From NCBI GenBank assembly GCA_025024175.1, contig QCXZ01000064.1, forward strand, positions 46,397,325 through 46,461,324: 64,000 nt of DNA, in the 5' to 3' direction. Within the stretch, counting starts at the first letter, position 1, and each line of letters starts with the position of its first letter. The position numbers and the translations under genes were made by a program. Source of the stretch: Rhyzopertha dominica. Its lineage: Eukaryota; Arthropoda; Insecta; Coleoptera; Bostrichidae. Below the pieces are notes generated by a model. The model saw only the letters and a list, made by a program, of their open reading frames with translations. It did no database searches and had not been told where the DNA came from. Shown here piece by piece: positions 1 to 12,127 of this stretch.

Positions 1-880
1 ATAAAGTAAGTTAACAGATTATTTGTTGCATTTTGTTATTGTATCCCTAATAATATTTGCGATTAACGACAGACCTACGCTGATACGACCAGGGTGATGT
101 AAACCAACTTAACTGAGTATCGAAACAATAACCTGCAAGCATTCAGGCTAATTTACTACACCGGTACAGTTTTTTCTCAAACCATAACGCATTAGACCTG
201 TCCATATTAAAATTACGGATGTATCGAAGATGTATGACCATCCACAATTTCATATTGGAAAATAGTTATATCTTCTATAGGGAGCTANCGTCTGTTATGT
301 AATTGACCATATAACCATTCAGTAAGTTGCTGATTTCAAATCTAAGTTTTAAAGTGGGTGTTAAATTTTCATAATCTAAACGACCAACATCTGAAAGATT
401 ATGTTCAGTTACAGCAGGTTAGCGTACATAGGAGCTAACATGCTCGCTTTCTCCTAAACATTTCAACAATTGCAAATTGGATAAAATATTGCGCCCAAAA
501 ATATTTACCAGGAAAAGGACTAGGCTGCATATTGGAAAACGGAACACAAAATAATATCCCTATTTATTTATTACAGCCATTGAATGGAACAGTCACTCTG
601 CTACATCCGCTCTCCTCAGACAACGCTACCCTTAATTCCTGCATCCTCTCGTTCGCTATATTTTTAATTTGTTTTCGCAGATTTTCTTGTATAGCACTTT
701 TTTTTATCCATTTCCTCACTGCACTTCTCAGGCTTCTCGTTGCTTTTCAATATCTCCCATTTTCGATTACATTTTGTTTCTCATTTCCTCACTGTTCGAA
801 TCAATTTTTTACTTCAATATCCAACGGATGGAAAGTATTGTATCGCGAAAAAAATTTGCAAAAATTTTTATTTGCTCAAT
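1..880. repeat. Duplicated intron-5 block, copy A (pairs with 60955-61610)
   Basis: This stretch is clearly related to 60955-61610 in the same orientation, with shared runs around the 'ctacaccggt' and 'tgttatgtaattgacca' motifs. In gene 3 the matching block lies between receptor exons 5 and 6, so here it should be part of intron 5 of receptor gene 1. Open frames in it are not conserved between the copies. It marks the left end of the receptor duplication unit inside the window. Confidence 0.6.
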
Positions 881-1626
881 CGCTTTAAAATGGTCGATAA
901 CGCAAAAGAACAAAATTTGAGCAAAAACAAATTTCTTGTCTGTGTCTGTGTGTCGGTGGTATTGCTTGTGGACACGATAACTTTCGAAAGACTTAATATA
1001 TGAACTTGAATTTTGGCAAACGTACAAATCTCAACTACCCAAAGCGACCTATTGTTTGTGGGGTAAGTAGGGTATCGGGAAGGGGGCGAAATTGGGGGGT
1101 AACTACCCTTTTTGCAAATTTTTATTTTTTATATTTTTTTCGTTTTAGTATGTCATTAGTAGTATAACTGCGAGTATTATTAGCTCTTATAAATTTTCGG
1201 TAGAGCAAACTGTTTATATTAGCAAAAAAGCGTCACTTAAAGAAAACGGTTTTTCTTAAATATTTCCGAATATATTTAATATATTCAAAAAATGAAAATG
1301 CCATCAGGTGGGAAATAAAATTTCTCACAAAAAGTATGTTAGAAAATTTATCCAAAATTTTGACATCACTGCTGACTACTGATAGATCAGAGATCTTGGT
1401 CACCTGTTCTAGCAACACACTGCGCAGGTTCAGTAATACGGCAGAATCGGTTTCTGATTGGTAAATGTTAACGACGATGTTAAGAATTCCAGAAAATTTC
1501 TGACCCTTACCTCCTTACCATCAATATATTACGTTAATATTAACACTAACATCATTGTAAACACTCAATACAAGTCCTTAGTTTTGGTTCTTACCATCTT
1601 AACATTACCATTACCATTAACATGAT
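881..1626. other. Intronic DNA, nothing recognised
   Basis: This is AT-rich sequence inside the inferred intron 5 of receptor gene 1. I see no coding exon, no terminal repeats and no RNA gene. A G-rich patch lies near 1060-1110. Confidence 0.5.
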
Positions 1627-1640
1627 TGTGCCAGGGCAGT

Positions 1641-1690
1641 AACCGTGCTGATGAGGCTTAATGAGCCGAAATAGCTGTCCACCTGTTGTT
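1641..1690 (+). ncRNA. Hammerhead ribozyme motif, copy 1 (complete core)
   Basis: The core reads CTGATGA (1648-1654), a helix II hairpin of four perfect pairs GGCT/AGCC (1655-1658 with 1664-1667, loop TAATG), GAAA (1668-1671), a minimal helix III with loop AGCT (1673-1676), and GTC (1677-1679), the expected cleavage triplet. Helix I is AACCGTG (1641-1647) against CACCTGTT (1680-1687); its inner three pairs form, followed by a mismatch that the other copies lack. Known type I hammerheads of Penelope-like elements and retrozymes have the same order and a similarly tiny helix III. Cleavage activity is inferred, not shown. Confidence 0.75.
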
Positions 1691-1887
1691 CTTATACAGG
1701 CAGCAATTTACCAGCAAAATATTTATATATCGGTTTATATGCCTTCCGCAAGGCGGGCTACGGATAGGTAACGGTCTCCACTAGAATCGGGTTGGGTGCC
1801 AATGCCTATAGATGGCATTGTGCCACCCACAAACTGCTACCACAAACATCGCCCACCTGGGGAAGATAGGTATGTACCATTGGGGCT

Positions 1888-1936
1888 ATAGTTGTACTGA
1901 TGAAGCTTAGTAAGCTGAAACAGCTGCCCACGGTTA
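1888..1936 (+). ncRNA. Hammerhead ribozyme motif, copy 2 (cleavage triplet altered)
   Basis: CTGATGA is at 1897-1903, a five-pair helix II (AGCTT/AAGCT) at 1904-1916 and GAAA at 1917-1920. A short helix III with loop AGCT follows. The cleavage triplet is GCC (1926-1928) instead of GTC. It lies 249 bp downstream of copy 1 in the same orientation, so the two behave as neighbouring monomers of a tandem array. Helix I is eroded on the 5' side, so activity is unlikely. Confidence 0.65.
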
Positions 1937-2608
1937 TTTTGATTCAGGCAGCAACGCACAAGCAGTTTTATTTGACAACGATGCTAGATAGTTACTTTAT
2001 GTAAGAGACAGGTACGGTATAATTTTTAGTAATTCATGTCCTGTAAAATGTGTATATCATGAATGAATCCAATTGCATTACTTCAAAATAACACACTTTA
2101 GACGTTTTCTTTTCTGTTTTGGCGATAAAAATTAAACATATTAAAAACAGGATATATGCATACGTGCACTAGTTACCGATTTATAAAAGCTTCAAAGCGC
2201 TCCCTAATTTTTTACAACCATTAGAAGTTTTCTCTCGGACAACTAAATTGAACAAATTATCGACCTAGGTGTTCCCCCTTAATTCCATATTTAATGTTCA
2301 AAAACTAAAAAAAAACAATATTAAATAAATAATTTTAGCAAAGTATTAATTCTCTACAAGAACGCATTATGCATATTACGGTAGTAAGTAAAATACATAG
2401 CAGTTGTCTGATATAGTATAATAATTTTTTTACGAAATGTTAACACGATTATCGATACATTATTATTACATCTTAATAAAATTTTACAAATCTCGTGGGT
2501 AACTATTAAAAATCCTTCGTATTGAGCAGTACTATTGTTTTGAGGAATTTTGCAGAACATTCTGAAATTTTAGAGGCCTTGTAGACCATATTGCGGTGTT
2601 GGTAACGC

Positions 2609-2665
2609 TGATAACCATGCTGATGAGGCCTAATAAACCTAAACAGCTGGCCACGGTTGTTCTGA
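2609..2665 (+). ncRNA. Hammerhead ribozyme motif, copy 3 (degenerate)
   Basis: CTGATGA is intact at 2620-2626, but the GAAA box has become TAAA (2640-2643) and the cleavage triplet GGC (2649-2651). Helix II is eroded. The helix I 3' strand CACGGTT is present at 2652-2658. It sits about 200 bp from the exon 5 donor of receptor gene 1. Copies 5 and 6 sit at the same distance from exon 5 in genes 2 and 3, so these three probably descend from one ancestral intronic copy. Confidence 0.6.
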
Positions 2666-2837
2666 AGTTCTTGTGCAGACAGTACGGCACATGCATATTT
2701 GTCAGTTCCCATATATTGAAGATAGTGCGAATTTTGCACAAGGTTATCTGGTTAACAATGGATTTGCTACCCCTCTTGATATTTGTAATAGATCTTAACG
2801 GTCATGCCATAACTAATAGTTGTAACAAATGTAATAC

Positions 2838-4867
2838 CTCCGAAGAAAGTAGTTCTCCAGTGAAACAGTACAGTGACGGCACGAGAAAGAAGCTGATGAT
2901 AAAGATGATCATTGTGTAGGTCCGGTCCTAGAATATCGGTTGATATTGCTCTAGTCCTAGATATAATAATAACGAACAGGTGCCGACCTTTTAAGTGCTT
3001 CAGAGCTAGAGGCCCTGATTAAAAGCTGGAGGTGGACTGAGTTGAGATTATACAACAATTAAAAATATCAATAAAAAGCCCACAGTAAGCGGTTTCGATA
3101 TTCTTTCCAGTTTTCTTTCGTCTATTGATTTTGCCCTTTTATTAAGGGTGTTAAAAACTATGATATTCTACTTTGTGAACCCTCTGAAATAATGCTAAAA
3201 ATCGGCACCTATACGTGACCTGAATTACAACCTACCTTATATATCATATACAACATAATGGAATAAAACACCATCACCGAAAACAAAGGTATAGTCAATC
3301 TTCTTCCCCCAAATGTTTCAATGAATGTCTTGGTAAACCTAGAAAAAATGTATGCAGATCAAGTCATTTATGGTGCTGGGAAATACCAACCTCGTAAGAT
3401 TGAAATGTTGCCTTATTATGAACAAAATACGTTTCCTTACAAGTTTATCGTGCTGGTACTCATCGTTCTCTTGTAAGCCTTCAGATATTTCTCTTAAGTA
3501 TTCAATCAGTAATCTCATTTGCACATGGCCATGAACACAAAAGTAAAAAAACATAAACGCATAGACATAGACAGCAATACAGGCTAGAACAGCATAAACA
3601 ATAAACACTGTTAGAAAGGTCGCATAGTGAATTAGATTGTTCTTATCCACAATTGGCCATTCTGGATGTATCCCCAAGAAAGCTGCGCTAAAACCCAGAA
3701 TGGCTATGCTGAGTATGCTAATGTAAAAGAGGAACTTGAACATGTCGTTTAGTACATCGATGTCTTTATTGAGTTCATCAGATGCTCGGTCAGTTGGCCA
3801 AAACACTTTGCGCATGATATTTTCCAAACAGATAATATCACCTTCCAATGTAGCTATTAGAATCACGATTACCACTTCCTAGAATAAGACAAACTCATTA
3901 CTTTTCGGTGAAGTTCATTACAAATTCATTTCATTCTAATTGGAAATCATTGGTTTCTTTATTAAAATGTATTTAATCTCTTCTTGTGAAATAAAAGGTA
4001 TTATTTAATTTAATAACAATAAAGCTGGCAACTTTACATGACTCGAGTGATGGCATTCGACCCGAGAGGACGTGCTTTTGAGCGCTATGAAGTGACTACC
4101 TAAGATCTGTGTGTTTGTTTTAATTTGTGATTAAAAAGGACTACAATCGGCACACATTAATTAAAAGTGAACGGTGATTAGGTGTACGTATGTGCCGTCG
4201 TTTGTTGGGCTGGCCACCTAGAAAGGAGAGGGATTCAGCGCCGATCATGCCAACATTAGCCGGTGTTTTGATAGGCAGCTAAGTCTTAGTATAATAATTA
4301 TACAATTATTGTATATAACAGGCACATAATTGTCTCATAAACAATAACAACTTCCCAAATTCAGTATCAGATATGTTATTTTCCTTTAGAATAAATGTAG
4401 CAGCATCCTACAAAATTTTGCCTCTTACGGTGTCGGATGGCAAATAGCCAGAGGAACCTTGGAAGAAACTATTCAAGGACCACAACCAAAATACAAATCA
4501 GAGAAGGAGAAGAAATCATATCGACAACAACAGAAAAGAGTAAAAAGCCAACAACGGTGGAGAGAATCATGGCAAAATCAAACGTAACTGAAGAAAAAAC
4601 AATGGTTAGAAATCGCAAAAGACAAGAAAACAGTAAATAAGGAAGTCCTAAAGTTGTAAACAAACTCAGGCAGCAGCTCGTCCGAGGATAAAAAAGTATC
4701 GGCTGGTTGGATGCCCTAAAAACCTCCCCATTCCAGTCCCCAAATTCCTGTAGCATGCGCTACGTGGGAGCCCGCTAGCAACAAGCGTGTAACCCCTACA
4801 ACCCAGCGTAGACGTAGCCGGCCCGGCGGTATATCCGGGAGCGGCAGAAATGCCTACCGTACGCTGG

Positions 4868-4899
<32 letters not shown>

Positions 4900-7800
4900 C
4901 TAAAGCTGGCAACTTTACATACGAGGAGTAATCTAACACAACAAACAGACTATATTAATTATAATAATTTACTGCTAGTGGCGCCAGAAAATTATTCTAT
5001 GAACGTAGTGTTACAGCTCAATAAAAAGTTCTATTTTACAGCGACAGTAAGCAAGTTTTTCTTCACCTTCAAAATAACCTTTCTTTGGTTACACTTTATA
5101 CTTAGGAACAGTTCAATTATTACTTAATATACTTTATAAAAAAAATTACTTAAAGAACTTTTTTTAATACCTTAAACACCCGGGTCGTACAAGAAGGAGA
5201 CTGACCATGAGCTGCCAGTCGGTTGAAAATCAAATGCTACGTGATCCACTATTGTACTAAATACAAGAAGGATATTTTCTTCACTTTACGAACTAAGCGA
5301 CTAAAAAAAGTTCATGATCTTGTAACCAAAGTTTAATTATATATAATCTTCTGTTTAGTGCAGCTTATAATGTATATGTAAGCGAACAAACACAAGGGCA
5401 CTATAAAAGTAAATTATTATATGCGTTTAGTAAGGTACTAACAATATTTTGTTTTGATGGTAGAGGAGACCTCGTAACATTTCTCGAACGTTGGAGGAAA
5501 TCTGTACCGCTGAAGGCATTATACCGGACCGTCTGTTACCGCATATACCGCACACACGCACGCATGCACGCACGAACGCACGCACGCACGCACGCGTTAA
5601 GGGAGCTCATTTTTAACCATATCGCAGATTACTGCGATTAGTGGAAAATGCCCAATTGTATATTAAATACTGCAGATAAACGGCTAGTGCTAGTCCCGTC
5701 AACCATGCGCTATATTAGGGTTAATTGAATATCATATGGTTTGTGTAATAACTTACGTGAAAAGCCACGACCACAACTGCTGCATCAAACAAAGTTATTG
5801 CATTCCATTCCTTAAGGAACATCATGGTAACATGCGTTACAAAGAACAAGGGCAAATAGAATTTGCACAGTAGTCTAACCCATACGTTGTTGTAATATAA
5901 TAACATTATTTTTCTGAAGAACGGAAAATACTCGACTGAAACAAAGAAAAACGGAATTAGTCTTACTGGGAAAATAAGTGTAAGGATTAGTACTGGTAGC
6001 ATGGTATTTGGTGAAGCATAAAAAAGATATCCAGTTCTCCAACAGAAACAGCAACAGCATGAAAGTTTAACACATACGTAGAATAAATTGTCAAATATGC
6101 CTAGACAGTTATAGATTCAAGTATTTCAATAAACCAAACTTTACTTAATTTAATTAATAGAAGCTATTTCCTAATTTATTACTGGTCAGAAACTACGAGC
6201 TACAGGAAGAGTTGAATATAAAATGCATCACCTTAGTCTGTGGTAAATATTTTGAGATGAAAATTGTAATAAAGATTGTTTCATAAAAATATAGTGTGCA
6301 GAAATACAGGAAGACCGTCATCTTTGAAAATAATCTTAAGTTAAAGTACTTAAAGATCTAATGATTTTTGTGTTTTTTGTTTTCCTACTTTCAATAGTAT
6401 TGAAATTATGGAAGAAATGAGTTCATTTGGCCCATTCTTTATTGTTGTGCATTTTTGGATTCCTACATGCACTTACCTTCAATTGTTTTAAAAAAATGAC
6501 GATTTTTGAAAAATTTCAGGTTTGCAGGATTGTATTCACATCTATATATAAGATGGTAGTCTGCTTTGGTCAGTGGTCAATGAACTCGGTATCCCTACCT
6601 AGGAAGCCTCAACAAAGGCGAAACTAGTCGTGGGGACCGAATAGATTGACCAGAACTGATGTTTATTAATTTTCGTTATAGTTTATAGTTTCAATTCTCC
6701 TGTTGTACCATTTTAAATTCACAATTCTCCAGTATCTGCTGACTTCATTGTTCTTGCAACTTTGTACTTGCTAAAGATGTCGATGTCATTTAGTAAATGG
6801 TCATCTTTGAATATTTTTTAAACGATGTCTTAGTTTAACCTCACACCTGGACTACGTGAGCTAGTTGTTTATAATAGGTGTTATTTTGAGATTTTTTAAG
6901 TTTTACTTTCGGTTATGCATATGTACTTGTAATGTTGCATACCTACACCCAAAAAAATGCTTTCAATAAAATATACAGAGGAATATACCATATGGACACA
7001 ATTTTGCTTTAACAAAATGAAGTGTTATTAATCAGCGTAAACAATACCTAAATCCCATCAAAAACAAAATTGTACAAAAATGCAGGTCTCGTAACGCAGT
7101 TGTTTCACCGTAAAAGGTTCTGAGATCTCATAAAACCAAGTCATTTATTTTAGTTAGTATCTGTGGAAGCACCCATTCAACAACTGTGTTATAAATCGGT
7201 TACTAATTAGTTAGTTATAAATTTATAATGACCGTATCAATATTAGACATCGTTATTTCTATATTTAATGACTTGGCAATCCCACAGCAAAATACGTTAT
7301 AGTATACGTATATAATACGAGCCCAGTCGCATATGTATTGGACCACTTACAGCGAAATACAAAGACACAGTATTTGCAGGGTTTATACCACAGTTTATAC
7401 TAAGAAACTAAGATTCACTTTTTCGTATGTGAAATAACATAGGTACTGATTTGACATAGTAACAAATGCTTGTTGATTGTACAGTTTATAAACAGGCAAA
7501 CATTTATAAACGTGTTTAATTTTCCTGTCGCATATAAGTTGGACCAAAAATGACCCTTATCGGAAAATCAAGTAGCCATGGAAAACAAATTAAGAGGTGA
7601 CAGTTTGTTAATAAGAGTTGACAGTGTTAAGATGCAACATGTGTTTTTGTGTCTTTACTATAATATTTTAGACTATTATTATAGCATTATGACTCGTGAA
7701 ACAGCCCTTTCAAAAGATTTGCGAAATTCAGTAATTTTTTAAAAAGTAAAAGATTAAGTATCACACAAAACTTATATCCTGTTAATTGCGATTTCTGCGA

Positions 7801-8168
7801 AAAATGGTCAAATGCAAGTTAATGTCACCCCTATTTTAGAGAAGAGAAATTAAACCAAGATTAGAGAACTGTGAAATTACGAGTACAATTGCGCAATAAA
7901 AGAATCAAAATTTAGTAGGTTACATGAGCATCCAATACATAACTCAATCTTCTATAATATATTTTATTTTTCACTTGGAGATAGGTACAGGTGATTCTAC
8001 ACAAATTTGCATGATAATTTAAAAAAGAACTCGAAATACACAAATACACACTACTATACATACATTACATATTATTTATACGTTTGTTTACAACAATCGT
8101 TGCTTACCTTTATGGATCTTGTCTTTTTGTAAAAAGATCTCCAAACCTGTGGTTCTTGCAACGATCAT
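2838..8168 (-). CDS. Insect odorant receptor gene 1 (7tm_6), exons 1-5
   Basis: This is a ligand-gated cation channel subunit of olfactory neuron membranes, expected to work with the Orco co-receptor (family knowledge). Exons on the minus strand are 8108-8168, 5757-5935, 3391-3878, 3236-3338 and 2838-2927. All are open, phases match across every junction, and introns run GT to AG; the exon 3 donor is a weak GTTGGT shared by all three copies. The start is ATG at 8168, giving 20 codons plus one base. TM1 and the start of TM2 are in exon 2, TM3 (about residues 127-149) and TM4 are in exon 3, TM5 is in exon 4 and TM6 in exon 5, which ends with the family-like LYCFTGELLSSE. Exon 3 carries the loop motif HVQMRLLIEYL. 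Exons 6-7 (TM7 and tail) should lie left of base 1. Exon 1 is the least certain part. This is the only copy without visible damage. Confidence 0.82.
4420..4902 (+). mobile_element. Non-LTR retrotransposon 3' end with (AATC)n tail
   Basis: A degenerate coding tail rich in K, R, E and Q ends near 4610. It is followed by a GC-richer 3' UTR and then seven or so AATC repeats from about 4870. The UTR from 4750 is related to the reverse complement of 59804-59950, which ends in the same repeat. A short tandem tail after a fixed 3' UTR is the mark of target-primed insertion of a LINE, or of a SINE using its 3' end. The 5' part is missing, as expected of truncated insertions. It sits in intron 2 of receptor gene 1. 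The clade is not identified. Confidence 0.6.
5545..5596. repeat. (CACG)n microsatellite
   Basis: About 50 bp of CACG/CGCA tetranucleotide repeats with a few interruptions, inside intron 2 of receptor gene 1. Confidence 0.85.
5936..8107. other. Intron 1 of receptor gene 1; partly duplicated elsewhere
   Basis: No further coding exon is seen. Sequence from about 6880 to 8300 is related to 46460-48130 and 52850-53650, which also contain eroded copies of exon 1. This shows that the 5' part of the receptor gene, with its intron, was duplicated at least twice more. A 20 bp direct repeat around 'tcgcatat' occurs near 7327 and 7528. Confidence 0.5.
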
Positions 8169-8640
8169 TATTAAAGTGTTCTATTTACAATGCTTTCGCA
8201 AATGAGTACAATCTCATAGATAATGTAGAAATGTCCGGCCCCTACGCCTTTCCCCGCACATATACAATTAATCACGAAAATATAATGCGATTTGACTAAC
8301 TGCTGCGAGTTTCGATACTGAGGCAGTTTGTATTATTTTTTGTCATATTTAATACGGTCTGGTCTGGAATTCTCGAAATGCTTTCTTAACCTTAAATAAA
8401 ATCAATAGATACTAGGATATGCGCCGACTTTTAAGGTTTTGAGCAATGTTGGCATACTAGCACCTGGTACCATTTAAAACGTTTGATATTTTTGCATAAG
8501 CAGTAAAAATTAATAACAAAACTTCAAATGTGTTCCAGAATATGACGACCGAGAGGGTAGAAAGGAAGGAGCTTAAATCGCATAACTTGTCCTTACATCC
8601 ACCGTATTGTTATTACTAATCCGCCACATTTGACAGTTGT
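8169..8640. other. 5' flank of receptor gene 1
   Basis: This is the presumed promoter side of receptor gene 1. It contains AT-rich DNA; I cannot single out a promoter element. Part of it (to about 8340) is shared with the flank at 53550-53660. Confidence 0.35.
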
Positions 8641-8835
8641 CGGAGAAAGTAATGTCTTAAAGTAATTTTGTGACCTTATAAGATAATTTGAATATTTGTC
8701 GTGTGTTACTTTCGCACAATGAAATTATGGTATCTTGTCGGAGAAAGTAATGTCTTAAAGTAATTTTGTGACTTATAAGATAATTTGAATATTTGTCGTG
8801 TGTTACTTTCGCACAATGAAATTATGGTATCTTGT
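8641..8835. repeat. Tandem duplication of a 98 bp unit
   Basis: The unit starting 'cggagaaagtaatgtcttaa' at 8641 is repeated from 8739 to 8835 and differs by little more than a one-base deletion. Near identity means that the duplication is recent or is an assembly artefact. Confidence 0.9.
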
Positions 8836-9826
8836 GCCATAGCAAGACCAATATTAATATAATAAATCTGTTGGAATTTTTTTTGCACAGGTTAGTATAA
8901 ACATACCACAGATCAGAATAACTAAAATAATAATATAACTATGATTGTTATTAAAATTGCACGTGTCCACTGTTTATATAAGTAATTGTTTTATTCATTT
9001 ATAAGCAGTATAAACTAACTATGCAGTTGCAATCACCTAAAAAAATATTATTTAATNATGCTTTTTGTAATGTAGGCAAATAGAAAGTCCTTCAAGGATC
9101 GCTTGTCTGATTTGTTTAATTAAAGCTAATATTTAGTCTGTATTCATTATTCTGTGCCAAAATAATCATAGAACTTTTTACTTACAAAATAACGCAAACG
9201 TCATTGTTTTATTACTAGTAATAACACTGCTGAAGTGCATAAAGATAAGGAAACAAATATTTCTTCGCAGCTTGAAATGCTCCGAATTCTTGTCGCTTTC
9301 CCCCAAAAAAGAATACAGAATTACAGATAAACTTTTCTGATTTGATTTGCAATATATTTATATTTATGCATCATTATAATACAAAGGTAGAGATATAGAT
9401 ATTTATCACGAATGAATGTTTTAATAATGATTATAAGAAGTATTTAATACGCTGAAAGCATTCTCCCTCGTAGTTAATGGGTTTATAGGCCAATATTTTA
9501 CTGAAAAAGTATTGCCAGCTTTGACTGTTAATCGAACCCGAAAACATGCCGATTAAATGTGCTGCCACTGCACCGCCAAAGTTCTATTCAATTTCCCTGT
9601 CAAAGCTCCCAATAGCTTTTCAGAAATATATTGGGCTGTAAANCCAATTAAGTGCNTCTTACAATCATTATATTATAAAANTAAAAAAAAAAGCTTTACT
9701 GTTTTAGTCAGTTTTTTTAAAGCTTTGATGTTCAATATTTATTAATAGTGCAGGCGCCTCGCAGTGTTTTAAATCAAATAAGCAACTAATGCATTAGAAC
9801 ATATCAAAACTTTTCCTGTAGTAATG
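8836..9826. other. No recognisable feature
   Basis: This is AT-rich DNA with several N bases. I see no exon, terminal repeat or RNA gene. It ends at the TA target site of the next element. Confidence 0.4.
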
Positions 9827-9828
9827 TA

Positions 9829-11412
9829 TACGGGGTCGCTGCAAAGTATGGAACCAGCAGGATATTTCAGGTTCTGTTCGACCGACTTTTCTGCAATTGT
9901 GCATGGGCCTATGGGTAATTCAAATGCATTTTCTGGAATTTTTTCAACTCAGTGTCAGCTCTTGTTTCCGAGATATGGGCGCAAGTTGCATTTTTGGAAT
10001 GTTAAAGGGGGTCAAAAGGCACATCGTTGAAAAGTATAATTTTTCCTGATTTCAAATATTGCTTCTTAGTTGATAAAAGTGTGATAACAAACTTGGGTCT
10101 TGCAAAAAACTTCGGGATAAGAACCATATTCGTTATCGCTAAGTAAGGACAAAAACTCCAGGTGTCTCCATTTTCCTCGCGACTGCTGATAATTTTCATT
10201 CACTTTGTTATTTGCAATCGCAATCCCTCAGTTAAGATCTGTTCAGAAAATTTTGAAAAAAGAGAAGTTTCATCCATACAAAATTCACTTATTACAAGAA
10301 CTGCGCGAAGATGATTTCCATCGTAGGATAGAATTTTGCGAAACTGTTATGAACATGATATATGAAGATGATGATATATGCCTCAATGGTAATTTGAAGT
10401 GACACATTTTCAGAAATTAGTCGGACACAAATCCACATTGGATGGAACAAGTCTACACACAACACCCTCAGAAAGTGAGTGTCTGGTGTGGTATAATCTG
10501 TAAGTGCATTATTGGGCCTTTTTTAATTTGAATGCGGTCAAGAATTTACAGCTCTTGCGCGAACACATTATTCCAGAACTTAGTCGCCTGTTCCCTAATC
10601 GTGACAATACTGCGCGTCTTTCTGAACAAATATGGTTTCAGCAAGATGGTGCACGGGTAATGGGTATTTGAATGCGATATTTCCAGACAGGTGGATTGGT
10701 AGGCGCAGAGCGATAGAATGACCAGCGCGTTCCCCTGATCTGGCGCCGCTTGATTTTTGCCCGTGGGGGGGGGGGTATACCAAATATCGTATTTATGCTG
10801 ATCGGCCACAAAATGCAGAAGATTTAAAATGACAAATCAGGCCAGAAATTCAGAACTTACCTCCAAATATGCTATAAAGAACATTGGAAAACTTACTCAA
10901 GGCTACATTACTGCCAGGAAGTAAATCGGGAACATTTTGAGCATCTTTTTTAATGCGAATATTGCATTTTTCACGGAAACATGTTCTTGTTTTTTTACAT
11001 TTATTAGGGTACCCAATTCGCAATAAATTAAACGAACTAAACAAAAATTATCATCAGCCAAAAAAAATGGCTTTTTTGTCCATTTTAGCGATAAAGAAAA
11101 TTGTTTTCATTCTTTGCCAGGCTCAATTTTTGCATTTGCGATTTTCTCATCTGAGAAGCAATAAATTGTAACGATGTGATACATTTTAGAAATCAGTAAA
11201 AATATATTTTTCAATAATGTGCTTTTTGATCCCCCTTTCCCTTTAAAAAATGCAACTTGCGCCCATATTTCGGGAACGAGAGCTGACACGGAATTGAAAA
11301 AATTGCAGAAAATGCATTTTAATTACCCATAAGCCCATGCACAATTTCAGAACAATCGGTCGAATAGAACCTGAAATATCCTCCAGGTTCCATACTTTGT
11401 AGGGACCCAGTA
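9829..11412 (+). mobile_element. Mariner-type element with long terminal inverted repeats
   Basis: The ends are inverted copies of each other over about 185 bp: 9829-10018 matches the reverse complement of about 11222-11412, starting TAC(G/T)GGGTC. TA dinucleotides at 9827-9828 and 11413-11414 form the target duplication typical of the IS630-Tc1-mariner superfamily. A broken transposase lies between the repeats. Most mariners have 20-30 bp inverted repeats, so the length here is unusual. The element sits outside the receptor genes. Confidence 0.85.
10205..10870 (+). pseudogene. Mariner-type transposase relic
   Basis: The N-terminal half is open to 10402 and contains the family pattern FHPYKIHLLQELREDDF, also seen in the element at 14185-15882. 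Further on, in shifted frames, are a QQDGA motif (second catalytic Asp) near 10640 and ARSPDLAPLDF (third Asp region) near 10735. The reading frame is broken by stops and by a run of G at about 10767. It cannot encode an active enzyme. The transposase would cut and paste DNA at TA sites by the DDE/D mechanism. Confidence 0.75.
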
Positions 11413-11414
11413 TA

Positions 11415-12127
11415 TTTTATTTGAGAAAGTATCTCTAGAAACCAGGTCAGACAAATAAATAATAGTCGTAAAAGCAATGATTAAAGCCGCCTCATTAATT
11501 AAACTTATAGTATCGAGTTTTCGATCATTTTTTTGTCGTAATTGTAGATGTCGAAAATGAAGAGCCCATCATTTTTTAATTATCTATCAGGTCAGCCCCA
11601 TTTATAAGTGCCTTGTAAATAAAGCATTTTAATTGTAGTCGTTACCGGAGTAACTTTTCACTTCACTACTAAAACTAAAATTTACGAGAGCTAAGCGACA
11701 AATATTGTAAGTAAAGCTTTGGCTTCCCGGTAATATTACAAACTATTAGCCGAATGAATAGTACTTCCTCGTAATAGTTCTCTTGTGGTAAAGAACATTA
11801 CCTAGTTTTACAAATTTTACCGCGAACTCTGAGATATCTCTGTTGCGAAATCAGAAAATTATCCTCCTAGGTCACATGGTTTGCAAAATGCACTAGAAGC
11901 TTGATTATGCGGAATATTGTGGACCGGACTCCATTGCTGTTGACCGATTTTTTCGCATAATTAAAACTGTGCACTATATATGTAATGTACATTACGTATA
12001 TATGTAGATATGTGCATATATATGTGTCTTTGCTTTCAAATAACGACTATAAGCCTGAAAATAAAAAAAAAACTTTATTTTTGAACATATTGACAAGTAT
12101 GTACACAGATACATATGTATATCATAT
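11415..12127. other. No recognisable feature
   Basis: AT-rich DNA with (TATG)-like runs near 11985-12130. I see no supported gene. Confidence 0.4.

Noticed and set aside
1..430. Conserved block as receptor exon 6
   Set aside because: Translations gave a weak W and D-T-S pattern, but the true exon 6 is at 28168-28323 and 59250-59405, and the block lies between exons 5 and 6 in gene 3.
5875..6060. Minus-strand frame starting MLLLFLLENW as receptor N-terminus
   Set aside because: The acceptor at 5936 and the phase require a separate exon 1. The frame reads through intron and its likeness to exon 6 is short.
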